A stretch of DNA of 64,000 nt from Anaerolineales bacterium (GTDB lineage: Bacteria > Chloroflexota > Anaerolineae > Anaerolineales > Villigracilaceae). The notes beneath the pieces were generated by a model. The model saw nothing but the letters and a program-made list of their open reading frames with translations. It made no database searches and had not been told where the DNA came from. The stretch spans positions 1-64,000 of the forward strand of contig JANWWK010000056.1 of NCBI GenBank assembly GCA_025056175.1, given 5' to 3'. A program made the position numbers and the translations under genes. Shown in pieces: positions 32,719 to 40,623 of this stretch (the stretch's first letter is position 1; every line of letters starts with the position of its first letter).

Positions 32719-33345
32719 TCATCGCAGCATCTCTTCGATACGCGCTACAACCATATCGAGCGCAGGCAGATTGAAGCCGCCTTCGGGGATGATGATGTCG
32801 GCGTAGCGTTTGGATGGTTCGACGAACTCCAGGTGCATGGGTCGCACCGTCTTCAGGTACTGGTGAATGACCGACTCGGTGGTACGTCCGCGTTCGGTCA
32901 GGTCGCGCTGAAGCCGGCGAATGAAGCGCAAATCAGAATCGGTATCTACGAAGATACGGATATCGAACAGTTTGCGCAGTTCCGGTTCGGCGAAGATGAG
33001 AATGCCTTCGACCATGATGACGCGCTGGGGTTTGATGAGGATGGTTTGGGTCGTGCGGGTGTGAACGGAAAAGTCGTAAACCGGCAGTTCGATGGGTTGA
33101 TACTGTTTGAGTTGCAGGACGTGTTGAATGAGCAATTCCGTTTCGAGCGCGTTAGGATGGTCGAAGTTGACTTCAGCACGTTGAGCCGGCGGCAATCCGC
33201 TCAGGTCACGGTAATAGGCATCGTGCGGCAGGTAGGCGATGCGCGCCGGGCCCACACGGTTCAGAATTTCCTGGGCTACCGTAGTTTTGCCGGAACCGGA
33301 GCCGCCCGCAATCCCAATGACGATGGGCGTAGGCTGAAGAGTCAT
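32719..33345 (-). CDS. udk: Uridine kinase
   Basis: Phosphorylates uridine and cytidine in pyrimidine salvage. GIAGGSGSGKTTVAQEIL is the Walker A loop, PHDAYYRDLSGLPPAQRAEVNFDHPNALETELL the nucleoside-binding region, VIMVEGILIFAEPELRKLFDIRIFVDTDSDLRFIRRLQRDLTERGRT contains the Walker B-like strand and lid, and KRYADIIIPEGG is the conserved C-terminal block. 208 aa is the family length. Next to the DegV gene with 14 bases between them on the same strand. Confidence 0.92.
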   Translation of the reverse strand: MTLQPTPIVIGIAGGSGSGKTTVAQEILNRVGPARIAYLPHDAYYRDLSGLPPAQRAEVNFDHPNALETELLIQHVLQLKQYQPIELPVYDFSVHTRTTQTILIKPQRVIMVEGILIFAEPELRKLFDIRIFVDTDSDLRFIRRLQRDLTERGRTTESVIHQYLKTVRPMHLEFVEPSKRYADIIIPEGGFNLPALDMVVARIEEMLR

Positions 33346-33359
33346 GCGGAGTATACCTG

Positions 33360-34214
33360 CTACGCGCCGGTCTGATAGGCCAGGCCAATTGTGCCGGGGC
33401 CGACGTGCGTACCGATGACCGGGCTGAGTTCGCTGGTGAAAGTCTCAGCAGGCCGCAGCTGCGCAGCGGCTTTTTGCAGCACCGCCTGGGCTTCGGCAGG
33501 AGAATTGGCGTGCAAGACGGCCAGGCGCTTCAGGGGACGGGCGTTTATTTGTTCGGTGACAATTGCAACCAGCCGTTCTAAGGCTTTGCTTTTGGCGCGC
33601 ACGCGTTCAACCGCTTCGACTTTTCCGTTTGCAATGGTGAGTATCGGTTTAAGATTCAACGCTGTGCCAAGAAAACGCTGCGCCCCACCAATTCGACCGC
33701 CGCGATGCAGGAATTCGAGCGTATCGAGAACAAAATACACGCCGCTTGTCTGGCGCGCCTGTTCCGCAGCCTGAATACACTCCTGCACCGAGGCACCCTG
33801 CACGGCGGTTTGGGCAGCGGCCAGCACCTGAAAACCCATTGCCATCGCGGTTGTCTGACTGTCGAAGATTTCAACGCGCCGGGTATCCTGCCCCAGCATA
33901 TCGCGCCCCTGAATGGCCGATTGCACAGTACCAGAGAGTTTGGATGAGATGAAAATCCCCAGTACGAATTCGGCCTGTTCGAGCAGGCGGCTAAAGGCTT
34001 CTTTCATCGCTCCAGCAGAAGGTTGAGACGTGCTGGGCATCACTTTGGCGCTCTGCAATTTCTGGTAGAACTCCGATGGCTGAATGGTCACACCATCAAG
34101 AAAAGTCTCTTCCCCCCAAATCACTTGCAACGGGATGGTGGCAATTTCGTACCGGGCCAGCACTTCGGCAGAAAGATAGGCCGTGCTGTCGGTCAGAATA
34201 GCAACGCGTTTCAT
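33360..34214 (-). CDS. DegV family fatty-acid-binding protein
   Basis: DegV/FakB-type proteins bind a fatty acid and present it to a kinase for phosphorylation. AILTDSTAYLSAEVLARYEIATIPLQVIWGEETFLDG opens the protein; MPSTSQPSAGAMKEAFSRLLEQAEFVLGIFISSKLSGTVQSA carries the conserved Thr-Ser-Gln-Pro motif, and GVYFVLDTLEFLHRGGRIGGAQRFLGTALNLKPILTIANGKVE is the hallmark middle block. 284 aa is typical. No FakA-like kinase is seen in the window. AGGAGATT precedes the start at 34214. Confidence 0.9.
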   Translation of the reverse strand: MKRVAILTDSTAYLSAEVLARYEIATIPLQVIWGEETFLDGVTIQPSEFYQKLQSAKVMPSTSQPSAGAMKEAFSRLLEQAEFVLGIFISSKLSGTVQSAIQGRDMLGQDTRRVEIFDSQTTAMAMGFQVLAAAQTAVQGASVQECIQAAEQARQTSGVYFVLDTLEFLHRGGRIGGAQRFLGTALNLKPILTIANGKVEAVERVRAKSKALERLVAIVTEQINARPLKRLAVLHANSPAEAQAVLQKAAAQLRPAETFTSELSPVIGTHVGPGTIGLAYQTGA

Positions 34215-34255
34215 CAGGAAATCTCCTCGCTCGACAGGATAGTTCTCAGATTATA

Positions 34256-35377
34256 TCAATACTGAATAACAACCGGCGTTCCAACTTCAGCCCAGTCGTA
34301 CAAGAGTTGGGATTCATACGTTCCTAATACCACACAACCATACGAAACCGGTGCGCCGAGATAACCCGCCCAAAGCTGTTGACCGTTGGGAAGAATGGGC
34401 AAAGCATGAATGCCATTTTGCAAATGCCCCGACCAGTAAATGCCCAACCAGTTGGGCATCCAGATGTCCCATGTGGAGCCATACGCGTTGGGGATTTTGT
34501 TCAGCACACTGAAGGTGCCAACGCGCGTGCCGCCGTTCATGCCAGTCGAGACGACGAAGGTGTATATCAGTGTTCCGTCTTCGTAAACGTACATGCGCTG
34601 TTCGGAAATATCTACGAGGATGAGTTTGCCGCTCTCGTAATTTGGGGTGGGTTGTTGCGGGTCGGGTGTATCGGTGGGCAGGGGGGTCGGCCACACAGCC
34701 GTCTCTTCCGATACAAACGTGCTAAAGCGGGTCGTCTCTTCCGGCACAGGAGACGAAGCATAGAACGGCGAGGCTGCAACGGGGGTGGATAATCCATCGG
34801 TTTGCAGCGTAGCGGCAGTTGCGTGCGGCGTCTCTTGCGGAGAGGCCAACCTGCTGCCTGCGTTGAGAAATCCACGCGCCGGGGTGACCCGGGTAAGGAA
34901 CAGGATACTCAGAAGCCCAAAAAGCATCAGAAAGGCCACGGACACGAATCGGTTGGAAAACCAGCGCTTCAACAGGCCAAAGCCATCGAACCGGCTTTGT
35001 TCGGCGCGCGAAGCGATGCGCGGGGCTTCAGGGGCAGGAGATGCGCCGCGCGAGGGGGGAAGATTCACGCTTTGACTGGGAGAATCGGGCGCAGATAGGG
35101 ACGTTCCCGGCGCGGTGGGTGCTTCATCCAACCGCCGACGCGCCCACTCCAGGCCGCGTCTGGCGCGCTCACTGTTGGGATTGACCTGCAGCGCGCGTTG
35201 CAAGAACGCGATGCTGGCGCGCGGTGTTGAGACGGCGGCCAATAACAGCCAGGCTTCTTCCAGGTCGGCATCCTGCGCTAAGGCGTACCCGGCCCAGCGG
35301 CGGACGGCGCGCTTGTCTCCCCGTTTCCAGGCCTGTTGTGCCTCTTGAATGGCTTCTTCTACCGATGATGCACGCAT
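34256..35377 (-). CDS. L,D-transpeptidase (YkuD) with N-terminal TPR-like region
   Basis: A protein of 373 aa starting at MRASSVEEAIQEA (35377); the much longer track ORF is a shadow upstream. Residues 1-75 look like TPR helices (AWKRGDKRAVRRWAGYALAQDADLEEAWLLLAAV), residues about 135-155 are a membrane anchor (FVSVAFLMLFGLLSILFLTRV), followed by a Pro/Thr linker (PLPTDTPDPQQPTP) and a C-terminal YkuD domain: LILVDISEQRMYVYEDGTLIYTFVVSTGMNG, the His of GIHALPILP, and the catalytic Cys in APVSYGCVVLG. The last gives 3-3 peptidoglycan crosslinks or protein anchoring. All catalytic residues are visible. It diverges from the solute-binding protein gene. Confidence 0.88.
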   Translation of the reverse strand: MRASSVEEAIQEAQQAWKRGDKRAVRRWAGYALAQDADLEEAWLLLAAVSTPRASIAFLQRALQVNPNSERARRGLEWARRRLDEAPTAPGTSLSAPDSPSQSVNLPPSRGASPAPEAPRIASRAEQSRFDGFGLLKRWFSNRFVSVAFLMLFGLLSILFLTRVTPARGFLNAGSRLASPQETPHATAATLQTDGLSTPVAASPFYASSPVPEETTRFSTFVSEETAVWPTPLPTDTPDPQQPTPNYESGKLILVDISEQRMYVYEDGTLIYTFVVSTGMNGGTRVGTFSVLNKIPNAYGSTWDIWMPNWLGIYWSGHLQNGIHALPILPNGQQLWAGYLGAPVSYGCVVLGTYESQLLYDWAEVGTPVVIQY

Positions 35378-35504
35378 ATCTGCGCGCAATTCTACGCCAG
35401 AATACGTGAAAGAAACAGAGTGGTTCGCTCCAAAAACGCTTTGGCGTGTAATATAATCTCCAGCGTCCGAACAGGCCGGTTTTTGTATCAGGCAGGAGGT
35501 AGAT

Positions 35505-36506
35505 ATGCAAACAACTGGCAAATTGGGGTTTGTGTTGGTCTGGCTGGCTGTGTGTCTCAGCGCCTGCGGGCTGCCCGGCACGAACCAGGAGAACGAGGCG
35601 CCCAACAGCCGCCCGCCGCTGGTGATTGCAGTCAACCCCTGGCCGGGTTTCATGCCGGCAGTGCTGGCAAAAGAAAAGGGGTTTTTCGAGGCCGAAGGAG
35701 TGAATGTCGAATACAGTCTGAACGAAAACAGCCGCCAACAGCGGTTGGAGTTCGAGGCCGGCGCGTATGACGGCATTACGCTTTCGCTTGGTTCGCTGAT
35801 TGCAGTCGGCGCCAAAGCACCCGATACACGTATCGTCATGCTGACCGATATTTCCACGACCGGAGACGCAGTAGTAGCACGCCCGGAAATCCAATCTGCT
35901 GCCGACCTGAAAGGCAAGCGCATTGTTTTGGGCGCGGCAGGATACGGCGAGGTGGTGGTGAGCGTAATGCTGCAAAAAGCAGGAGTGAGCGCCAGCGAGG
36001 TCATTTGGGTTCCAATGCAGACCGAAAAGGAAGCCCTGCAAATGCTGGCCGATGGGCGGGTAGATGCGTTCCAGACGTGGGAGCCGTTCGTTTCCCGCGC
36101 GGTTGCCAACGGGGCGCGAGTCATTTTCACAGGGGCCGATGTGCCAGGCCTGATTCCAGATGCCGTTGCCTTTCATGAACACGTCTTACAGAGTCGCCCT
36201 GAAGACGTGCGCGCCTTTTTGCGCGGCTGGTTCCGCGCGGTAGATTTCTGGCTCGCTCACCCACAAGAGGCTGAGCAAGTGATTTCGCAGGCCGTAAATC
36301 TGACCCCCGCCGAACTCTCTCTGGAAGGGCTGGAGTTGCTGACGCTGGAGCGCAACCGCCAGTTTTTCCGCAAAGGGAACGATTTTTCTTCGGTCTATTA
36401 TTCAGCGCAAGTGTATGTAGATTTTTTTCTCAAAAAGGGCGTGTTGAGCAAAGCGCTCAACCTCGATGAGTACATCGTTTCGTCCTTTCTTTATTCCTTA
36501 CCCTGA
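35505..36506 (+). CDS. NMT1/SsuA-like solute-binding lipoprotein
   Basis: 333 aa with a lipobox (VWLAVCLSACG). The mature part has the SsuA/NMT1-like fold of nitrate, sulfonate and pyrimidine-precursor binding proteins: VIAVNPWPGFMPAVLAKEKGFFEAEGVNVEYSL, LKGKRIVLGAAGYGEVVVSVMLQKAG and LADGRVDAFQTWEPFVSRAV. There is no permease or ATPase gene next to it. Instead it lies 6 bases ahead of a sensor histidine kinase on the same strand, so it probably delivers a ligand signal rather than nutrients. AGGAGGTAG precedes the start, and TATAAT at 35452-35457 is a likely -10 box. Confidence 0.85.
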   Translation: MQTTGKLGFVLVWLAVCLSACGLPGTNQENEAPNSRPPLVIAVNPWPGFMPAVLAKEKGFFEAEGVNVEYSLNENSRQQRLEFEAGAYDGITLSLGSLIAVGAKAPDTRIVMLTDISTTGDAVVARPEIQSAADLKGKRIVLGAAGYGEVVVSVMLQKAGVSASEVIWVPMQTEKEALQMLADGRVDAFQTWEPFVSRAVANGARVIFTGADVPGLIPDAVAFHEHVLQSRPEDVRAFLRGWFRAVDFWLAHPQEAEQVISQAVNLTPAELSLEGLELLTLERNRQFFRKGNDFSSVYYSAQVYVDFFLKKGVLSKALNLDEYIVSSFLYSLP

Positions 36507-36512
36507 AACTTC

Positions 36513-38363
36513 ATGCGGCAATCGCTTCGCTTCAAACTCATCCTGGTCTTTCAACTGATGGCGCTCATTCCTCTAACGGTAATGGGCCTGTTGTATTTCG
36601 ATACGCTCTACAAAACCCTGCTGACCTCGGCAGAGCGGGAATTACAGGTCGGCGCGCAGCAAACCGCCTTGTGGCTCGATACGTTCTTCAACGAAACGAT
36701 TGTGAATTTACGCTCGCAGGCGCAACTGCCCATTTTTTCGTCTTTCCTTACCCGCAGTAAGGAATATCGGCAGATAAGCGAACCCGCCTTGAGCATTTTG
36801 TTCAAAGCATTGGGACGAACGACCAACCAGGCTTACATTCAATCTTATATGCTGATTGACCGCCAGGGCGAGGTGGTCTATGACCAGACCCGTCTAAACA
36901 CCCATCAAAACGTTGCCAAAGAAGCGTTCTTTCGCCAAACCATCCAGAGCGGAGAAGCACGAATCATAGTTACCGAACCGGACGAATCCGAAGCGCGTTT
37001 CATCTACTTTGCCGTGCCGGTTTGGAGCGAGGGCGGAGAAGCCGTCGGCGTGCTGGCGCTGCGCTACAACCTGTCCGTGGTGCAATTACTGGCGTGGGAA
37101 TCGGTCAATCTAGCCGGGCAGGGTTCCTTCCCAATCGTAGCAGATGAAGCCGGACGGGTGCTTTCGTGGAAACGGGAGGTCATCCCCTCCTTGAAACAAA
37201 TTGACCTGCATCTGTTGCAGGATACTCCCACCATTCGCCGCACGCAACTGGCCGGTTGGACGTACGCCGTCGCGCACCAGCGGTTACAGGGTGCCCCCCT
37301 GCATGTGTTATACGTCCAACCAGAAGCCGACATCGAAACATACATTGTCTCTCACATTTCGATGGTGCTGTTAATTTCGGCAGGGATACTGGCAACAACG
37401 CTGCTGGTGGCGCTGTGGGTAGCAAACCGCTTCTTCCATCCCATCCAGCGACTGACCGAAGCCGCCCGGCAGTTGATGAACGGAGATTTATCGGCGCGCG
37501 TTCAGGTCACGTCAGACGATGATGAAATTGGCTTGCTGGCGCGCACCTTCAACCAGATGGCCGCAGGCTTGCAGGAGGAGTTACAGGAAGTGCGGGCTGC
37601 AGAAGAACGCTACCGCCAGTTGAGCCTTTCGTTGGAGCAAATGGTCGAACAACGCACCGAACAGCTTCAAAAAGCCAACCAGGAATTGGAGTCGTTTTCG
37701 TATTCGGTCTCGCACGATTTGCGCGCCCCTCTGCGCGCCATTAACGGCTTTTCAGCCATTCTGGAAGAATCTGCCACGCTGGACGAGGAAGCGCGCCGGC
37801 ACCTGGCATACATTCGCGCGGAAGCCAGCCGCATGGGACAGTTAATTGACGGTCTGCTGGCACTCTCGCGCGTGGGCCGTCACACCTTGCGCATCCAAAC
37901 GGTGACTTCGGAGCAGCTGACCGACCTGGTGAACGAAAGCATCGAAAATCTGCGTTCGAGCGAACCCCACCGCCTGGTAGAGTGGAAAATCGGCTCGCTG
38001 CCTGGCTGCGCTGCTGACCCCACCCTGTTGCGCCAGGTGTTCATCAATCTGCTGAACAACGCCTTTAAATACAGCCGCGAACGGTCTCCGGCGGTCATCG
38101 AAATCGGTTTTCAGGATGGGGCGTATTTCATCCGCGATAACGGCACCGGCTTCGATATGCGTTATGCCGACCGGCTGTTTGGCGTTTTTCAGCGCCTGCA
38201 CACCGGCGACCGCTACGAAGGAACGGGGATTGGCCTGGCAACGGTCCGGCGCATCATCGAGCGGCACGGCGGACGCATTTGGGCGCAGGCCGAGCCAGGA
38301 CAGGGCGCGCAGTTCTGGTTCACCCTTCCGCCCGATATTTCTACCTTCGAGCAGTTGTCCTGA
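36513..38363 (+). CDS. Membrane sensor histidine kinase (Cache-like, HAMP, HisKA, HATPase)
   Basis: 616 aa: helix 1 (LILVFQLMALIPLTVMGLLYF), an extracytoplasmic sensor of about 250 residues (Cache-like: SYMLIDRQGEVVYDQTRLNTHQNVAKEAFFRQ), helix 2 (MVLLISAGILATTLLVALWVANRFF), a HAMP linker (LTEAARQLMNGDLSARVQVTSDDDEIGLLARTFNQMAAGL), a coiled coil, then HisKA with phospho-acceptor His401 in SYSVSHDLRAPLRAI, and HATPase boxes FINLLNNAFKYS, DNGTGFD and GTGIGLATVRRIIERHGG. The kinase is complete; no response regulator gene is adjacent. It is 6 bases behind the binding lipoprotein, which may act as its ligand receptor. Confidence 0.9.
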   Translation: MRQSLRFKLILVFQLMALIPLTVMGLLYFDTLYKTLLTSAERELQVGAQQTALWLDTFFNETIVNLRSQAQLPIFSSFLTRSKEYRQISEPALSILFKALGRTTNQAYIQSYMLIDRQGEVVYDQTRLNTHQNVAKEAFFRQTIQSGEARIIVTEPDESEARFIYFAVPVWSEGGEAVGVLALRYNLSVVQLLAWESVNLAGQGSFPIVADEAGRVLSWKREVIPSLKQIDLHLLQDTPTIRRTQLAGWTYAVAHQRLQGAPLHVLYVQPEADIETYIVSHISMVLLISAGILATTLLVALWVANRFFHPIQRLTEAARQLMNGDLSARVQVTSDDDEIGLLARTFNQMAAGLQEELQEVRAAEERYRQLSLSLEQMVEQRTEQLQKANQELESFSYSVSHDLRAPLRAINGFSAILEESATLDEEARRHLAYIRAEASRMGQLIDGLLALSRVGRHTLRIQTVTSEQLTDLVNESIENLRSSEPHRLVEWKIGSLPGCAADPTLLRQVFINLLNNAFKYSRERSPAVIEIGFQDGAYFIRDNGTGFDMRYADRLFGVFQRLHTGDRYEGTGIGLATVRRIIERHGGRIWAQAEPGQGAQFWFTLPPDISTFEQLS

Positions 38364-38368
38364 ATGAT

Positions 38369-39394
38369 ATGAAAGCCTATCGCCTGGTTTCTCCTGCTCC
38401 CATCGAACACAAGCCCCTGCTCCCCGCTGACCTGCCCCTGCCTGAACCCGCGCCGGGGCAGGTGCGGATTCAGGTCAGCGTATGCGGAGTCTGTCACACC
38501 GATTTACACATTGCCGAGGGCGATATTCTCCCGCCGCGTTTGCCGGTTACGCCGGGGCATCAGGTGGTGGGGATAGTGGACGCCCTGCTGCCTTCGCCCA
38601 CTCCCGGCAGGAAAGGGGAAGCCCCTGGCTTGAGAGTTGGAGCCAGGGTCGGCGTCCCCTGGCTGCATTGGGCCTGCGGCGAATGCGATTTTTGCCGGCG
38701 CGGCATGGAAAACCTGTGTCCGCAGGCGCAATTCACCGGTTTCAGCGTGGATGGCGGCTTCGCCGAGTACCTGCTGGCCGATTCGCGCTACGTCCTGCCC
38801 ATCCCCGCCGAAATCCCCGCTGAACAGGCCGCGCCGCTTTTGTGCGCAGGCATCGTCGGCTACCGGGCGCTTAAGAAGGCGGAAATCCAGCCCGGCGAGC
38901 GGGTGGGATTGTTCGGATTTGGGGCCAGCGCGCATTTGTGCATTCAAGTTTTGCGTCATTGGGGTTGCGAGGTTCACGTCTTCACGCGCTCGGCTTCGCA
39001 TCAACGGCACGCGCTGGAGTTGGGTGCGGTTCGAGCAACGGAAGCAGGCTCCAGCGCGGCCATGCTCGATAAGGCGGTAGTCTTTGCCCCGTCGGGAGAA
39101 ATCATCGTGCGCGCGCTGGAGTCCATTCGCCCCGGTGGCATCGTCTCTATCAACGCCATTCACGCGAGCGATATTCCCTCCTTCCCCTACGCCACATTGT
39201 GGGGAGAACGTCAACTGCGCTCGGTAGCCAATGCGACGTACCGCGATGGCGTGGAATTCCTGGCGCTGGCCGTTAAGGCGGGCATCCACGCTACCGTGCA
39301 GGTCTATCCGCTGGAGCAGGTGAACCAGGCCCTGGATGACCTGAAGCATAGCCGTTTTGATGGCGAAGCGGTGTTGGAGATGACAGGTGGCTAG
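38369..39394 (+). CDS. Zinc-dependent alcohol dehydrogenase family protein
   Basis: 341 aa, MDR superfamily. VCGVCHTDLHIAEGD carries a catalytic-zinc Cys, TPGHQVVGIVD the conserved His, and CGECDFCRRGMENLC the four structural-zinc cysteines. VGLFGFGASAHLCIQVLRHWG is the NAD(P)-binding strand, near the GxGxxG pattern. The likely reaction is oxidation of a primary alcohol or reduction of an aldehyde. I start it at 38369 (MKAYRLVSP), 5 bases after the kinase stop. About 13-16 extra residues (LLPSPTPGRKGEAPGL) sit between VVGIVDA and RVGARVGVPW, where related enzymes have a short loop; the DNA there contains an 8-bp inverted repeat. Confidence 0.86.
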   Translation: MKAYRLVSPAPIEHKPLLPADLPLPEPAPGQVRIQVSVCGVCHTDLHIAEGDILPPRLPVTPGHQVVGIVDALLPSPTPGRKGEAPGLRVGARVGVPWLHWACGECDFCRRGMENLCPQAQFTGFSVDGGFAEYLLADSRYVLPIPAEIPAEQAAPLLCAGIVGYRALKKAEIQPGERVGLFGFGASAHLCIQVLRHWGCEVHVFTRSASHQRHALELGAVRATEAGSSAAMLDKAVVFAPSGEIIVRALESIRPGGIVSINAIHASDIPSFPYATLWGERQLRSVANATYRDGVEFLALAVKAGIHATVQVYPLEQVNQALDDLKHSRFDGEAVLEMTGG

Positions 39395-39585
39395 GTGTCA
39401 GGTTGCAGGAGGATGCATGTCAGGTGTCACTTTGCCCGACGATTTCAGCATTGTATAATCGGTTTATTCGTACCCCAGAGTACGTCGCGCCTGAAAAAAT
39501 GAAACCAGCCAAACGGGAGCCTGCTTTGCCTGAGAAAGCCCCGCTCCCTGGCGCGACGCACACTGTATTCAGAGAGGATACCACC

Positions 39586-40461
39586 ATGACCGCCCAACTG
39601 ATTGACGGCAAAGCAATTGCCCAGCAAGTGCGCGAGCAAGTGGCCGCCGAAGTTGCCCGACGCACTGCGGCAGGCAAATCCAGGCCCACCCTTGCCACCG
39701 TCCTGGTCGGCGACCGGGTGGATTCGGCCACCTACGTTCGCGCGAAGAGAAAAGCCTGCGAGGAGTTGGGGATGGGGTCGGTGCATCACCATCTGCCAGC
39801 GGATGTTTCGCAGGAGGAACTGGAAAAACTCATCAAGAGCCTGAACCGCAGCAAGAAGGTCAACGGTATCCTGGTGCAGTTACCGCTCCCAGCCCACCTG
39901 GACGAGGAACGGATTTTGAGCCTCATCAGCATCGAAAAAGATGTGGATGGCTTCTCACCGCTCAACATAGGCCGTCTGGCCCAAAAGGGACGCGAGCCGC
40001 TCTTTGTGCCTTGCACGCCCTTTGGCTGCATCTACCTGCTCGAACAGTCTGGCGTCAAAATCGAGGGCGCCAATGCGGTTGTTCTGGGCCGCTCGAACAT
40101 CGTCGGCATGCCCGCCGCCCTGCTCCTGATTGGCAAGAACGCCACTGTGACGGTCTGCCACTCGCGCACGCGCGATTTGCCCGGCGTGGTGAGGCAAGCC
40201 GACATCCTGATTGCCGCCATCGGCAAAGCCGAATTCGTGCGCGGGGAGTGGATTAAACCCGGCGCGGCAGTGATTGACGTGGGCATCAACTCCAAACCGG
40301 ATGAGACCAAAAAGAGCGGCTACCGGCTGGTAGGCGATGTCAACTTCGACGAAGCGAAGGAAGTGGCCGGTTGGATTACCCCCGTCCCCGGCGGCGTGGG
40401 GCCAATGACAATTGCCATGCTGATGAAAAACACCCTGCGCGCAGCGGAGATTCAGCAGTGA
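39586..40461 (+). CDS. folD: Bifunctional methylene-THF dehydrogenase / methenyl-THF cyclohydrolase
   Basis: Interconverts 5,10-methylene-, 5,10-methenyl- and 10-formyl-tetrahydrofolate. VDSATYVRAKRKACEELGMG holds the catalytic YxxxK motif, GILVQLPLPAHLDEERIL and KDVDGFSPLNIGRL the folate-binding blocks, VVLGRSNIVGMPAALLLI the nucleotide loop, and WITPVPGGVGPMTIAMLMKNT the C-terminal signature. 291 aa from the ATG at 39586 (MTAQLIDGKA); the track start 61 codons upstream is not supported. Its last codons (Gln-Gln-stop) run into a 7-bp tandem array that begins at 40456, so the array supplies the stop codon. Confidence 0.93.
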   Translation: MTAQLIDGKAIAQQVREQVAAEVARRTAAGKSRPTLATVLVGDRVDSATYVRAKRKACEELGMGSVHHHLPADVSQEELEKLIKSLNRSKKVNGILVQLPLPAHLDEERILSLISIEKDVDGFSPLNIGRLAQKGREPLFVPCTPFGCIYLLEQSGVKIEGANAVVLGRSNIVGMPAALLLIGKNATVTVCHSRTRDLPGVVRQADILIAAIGKAEFVRGEWIKPGAAVIDVGINSKPDETKKSGYRLVGDVNFDEAKEVAGWITPVPGGVGPMTIAMLMKNTLRAAEIQQ

Positions 40462-40623
40462 GCAGTAATCAGTAATCAGTAATCAGTGAACAGTGAACAG
40501 TGAGGAGTGAGGAGTCACTGTATGCTAATGACTGATAACTGATAACTGACAACTGATAACTGATAACTGATAACTGATAACTGATTACTGATTACTGATG
40601 ACTGACAACTGATTACTGATAAC
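40456..40623. repeat. Array of 24 degenerate 7-bp tandem repeats between convergent genes
   Basis: Units run in unbroken phase for 168 bases: left units CAGTGAG, CAGTAAT (three times) and CAGTGAA, then GAGTGAG, then right units TGATAAC, TGACAAC, TGATTAC. The right half is roughly the reverse complement of the left (CAGTTAT against CAGTAAT), so the array could fold back. It contains the stop codons of folD (TGA at 40459-40461) and of the S9 peptidase (TAA on the minus strand at 40613-40615). Confidence 0.9.

Noticed and set aside
40456-40623. Considered as a CRISPR array
   Set aside because: Units are 7 bp without spacers and degenerate, and no cas gene is near.
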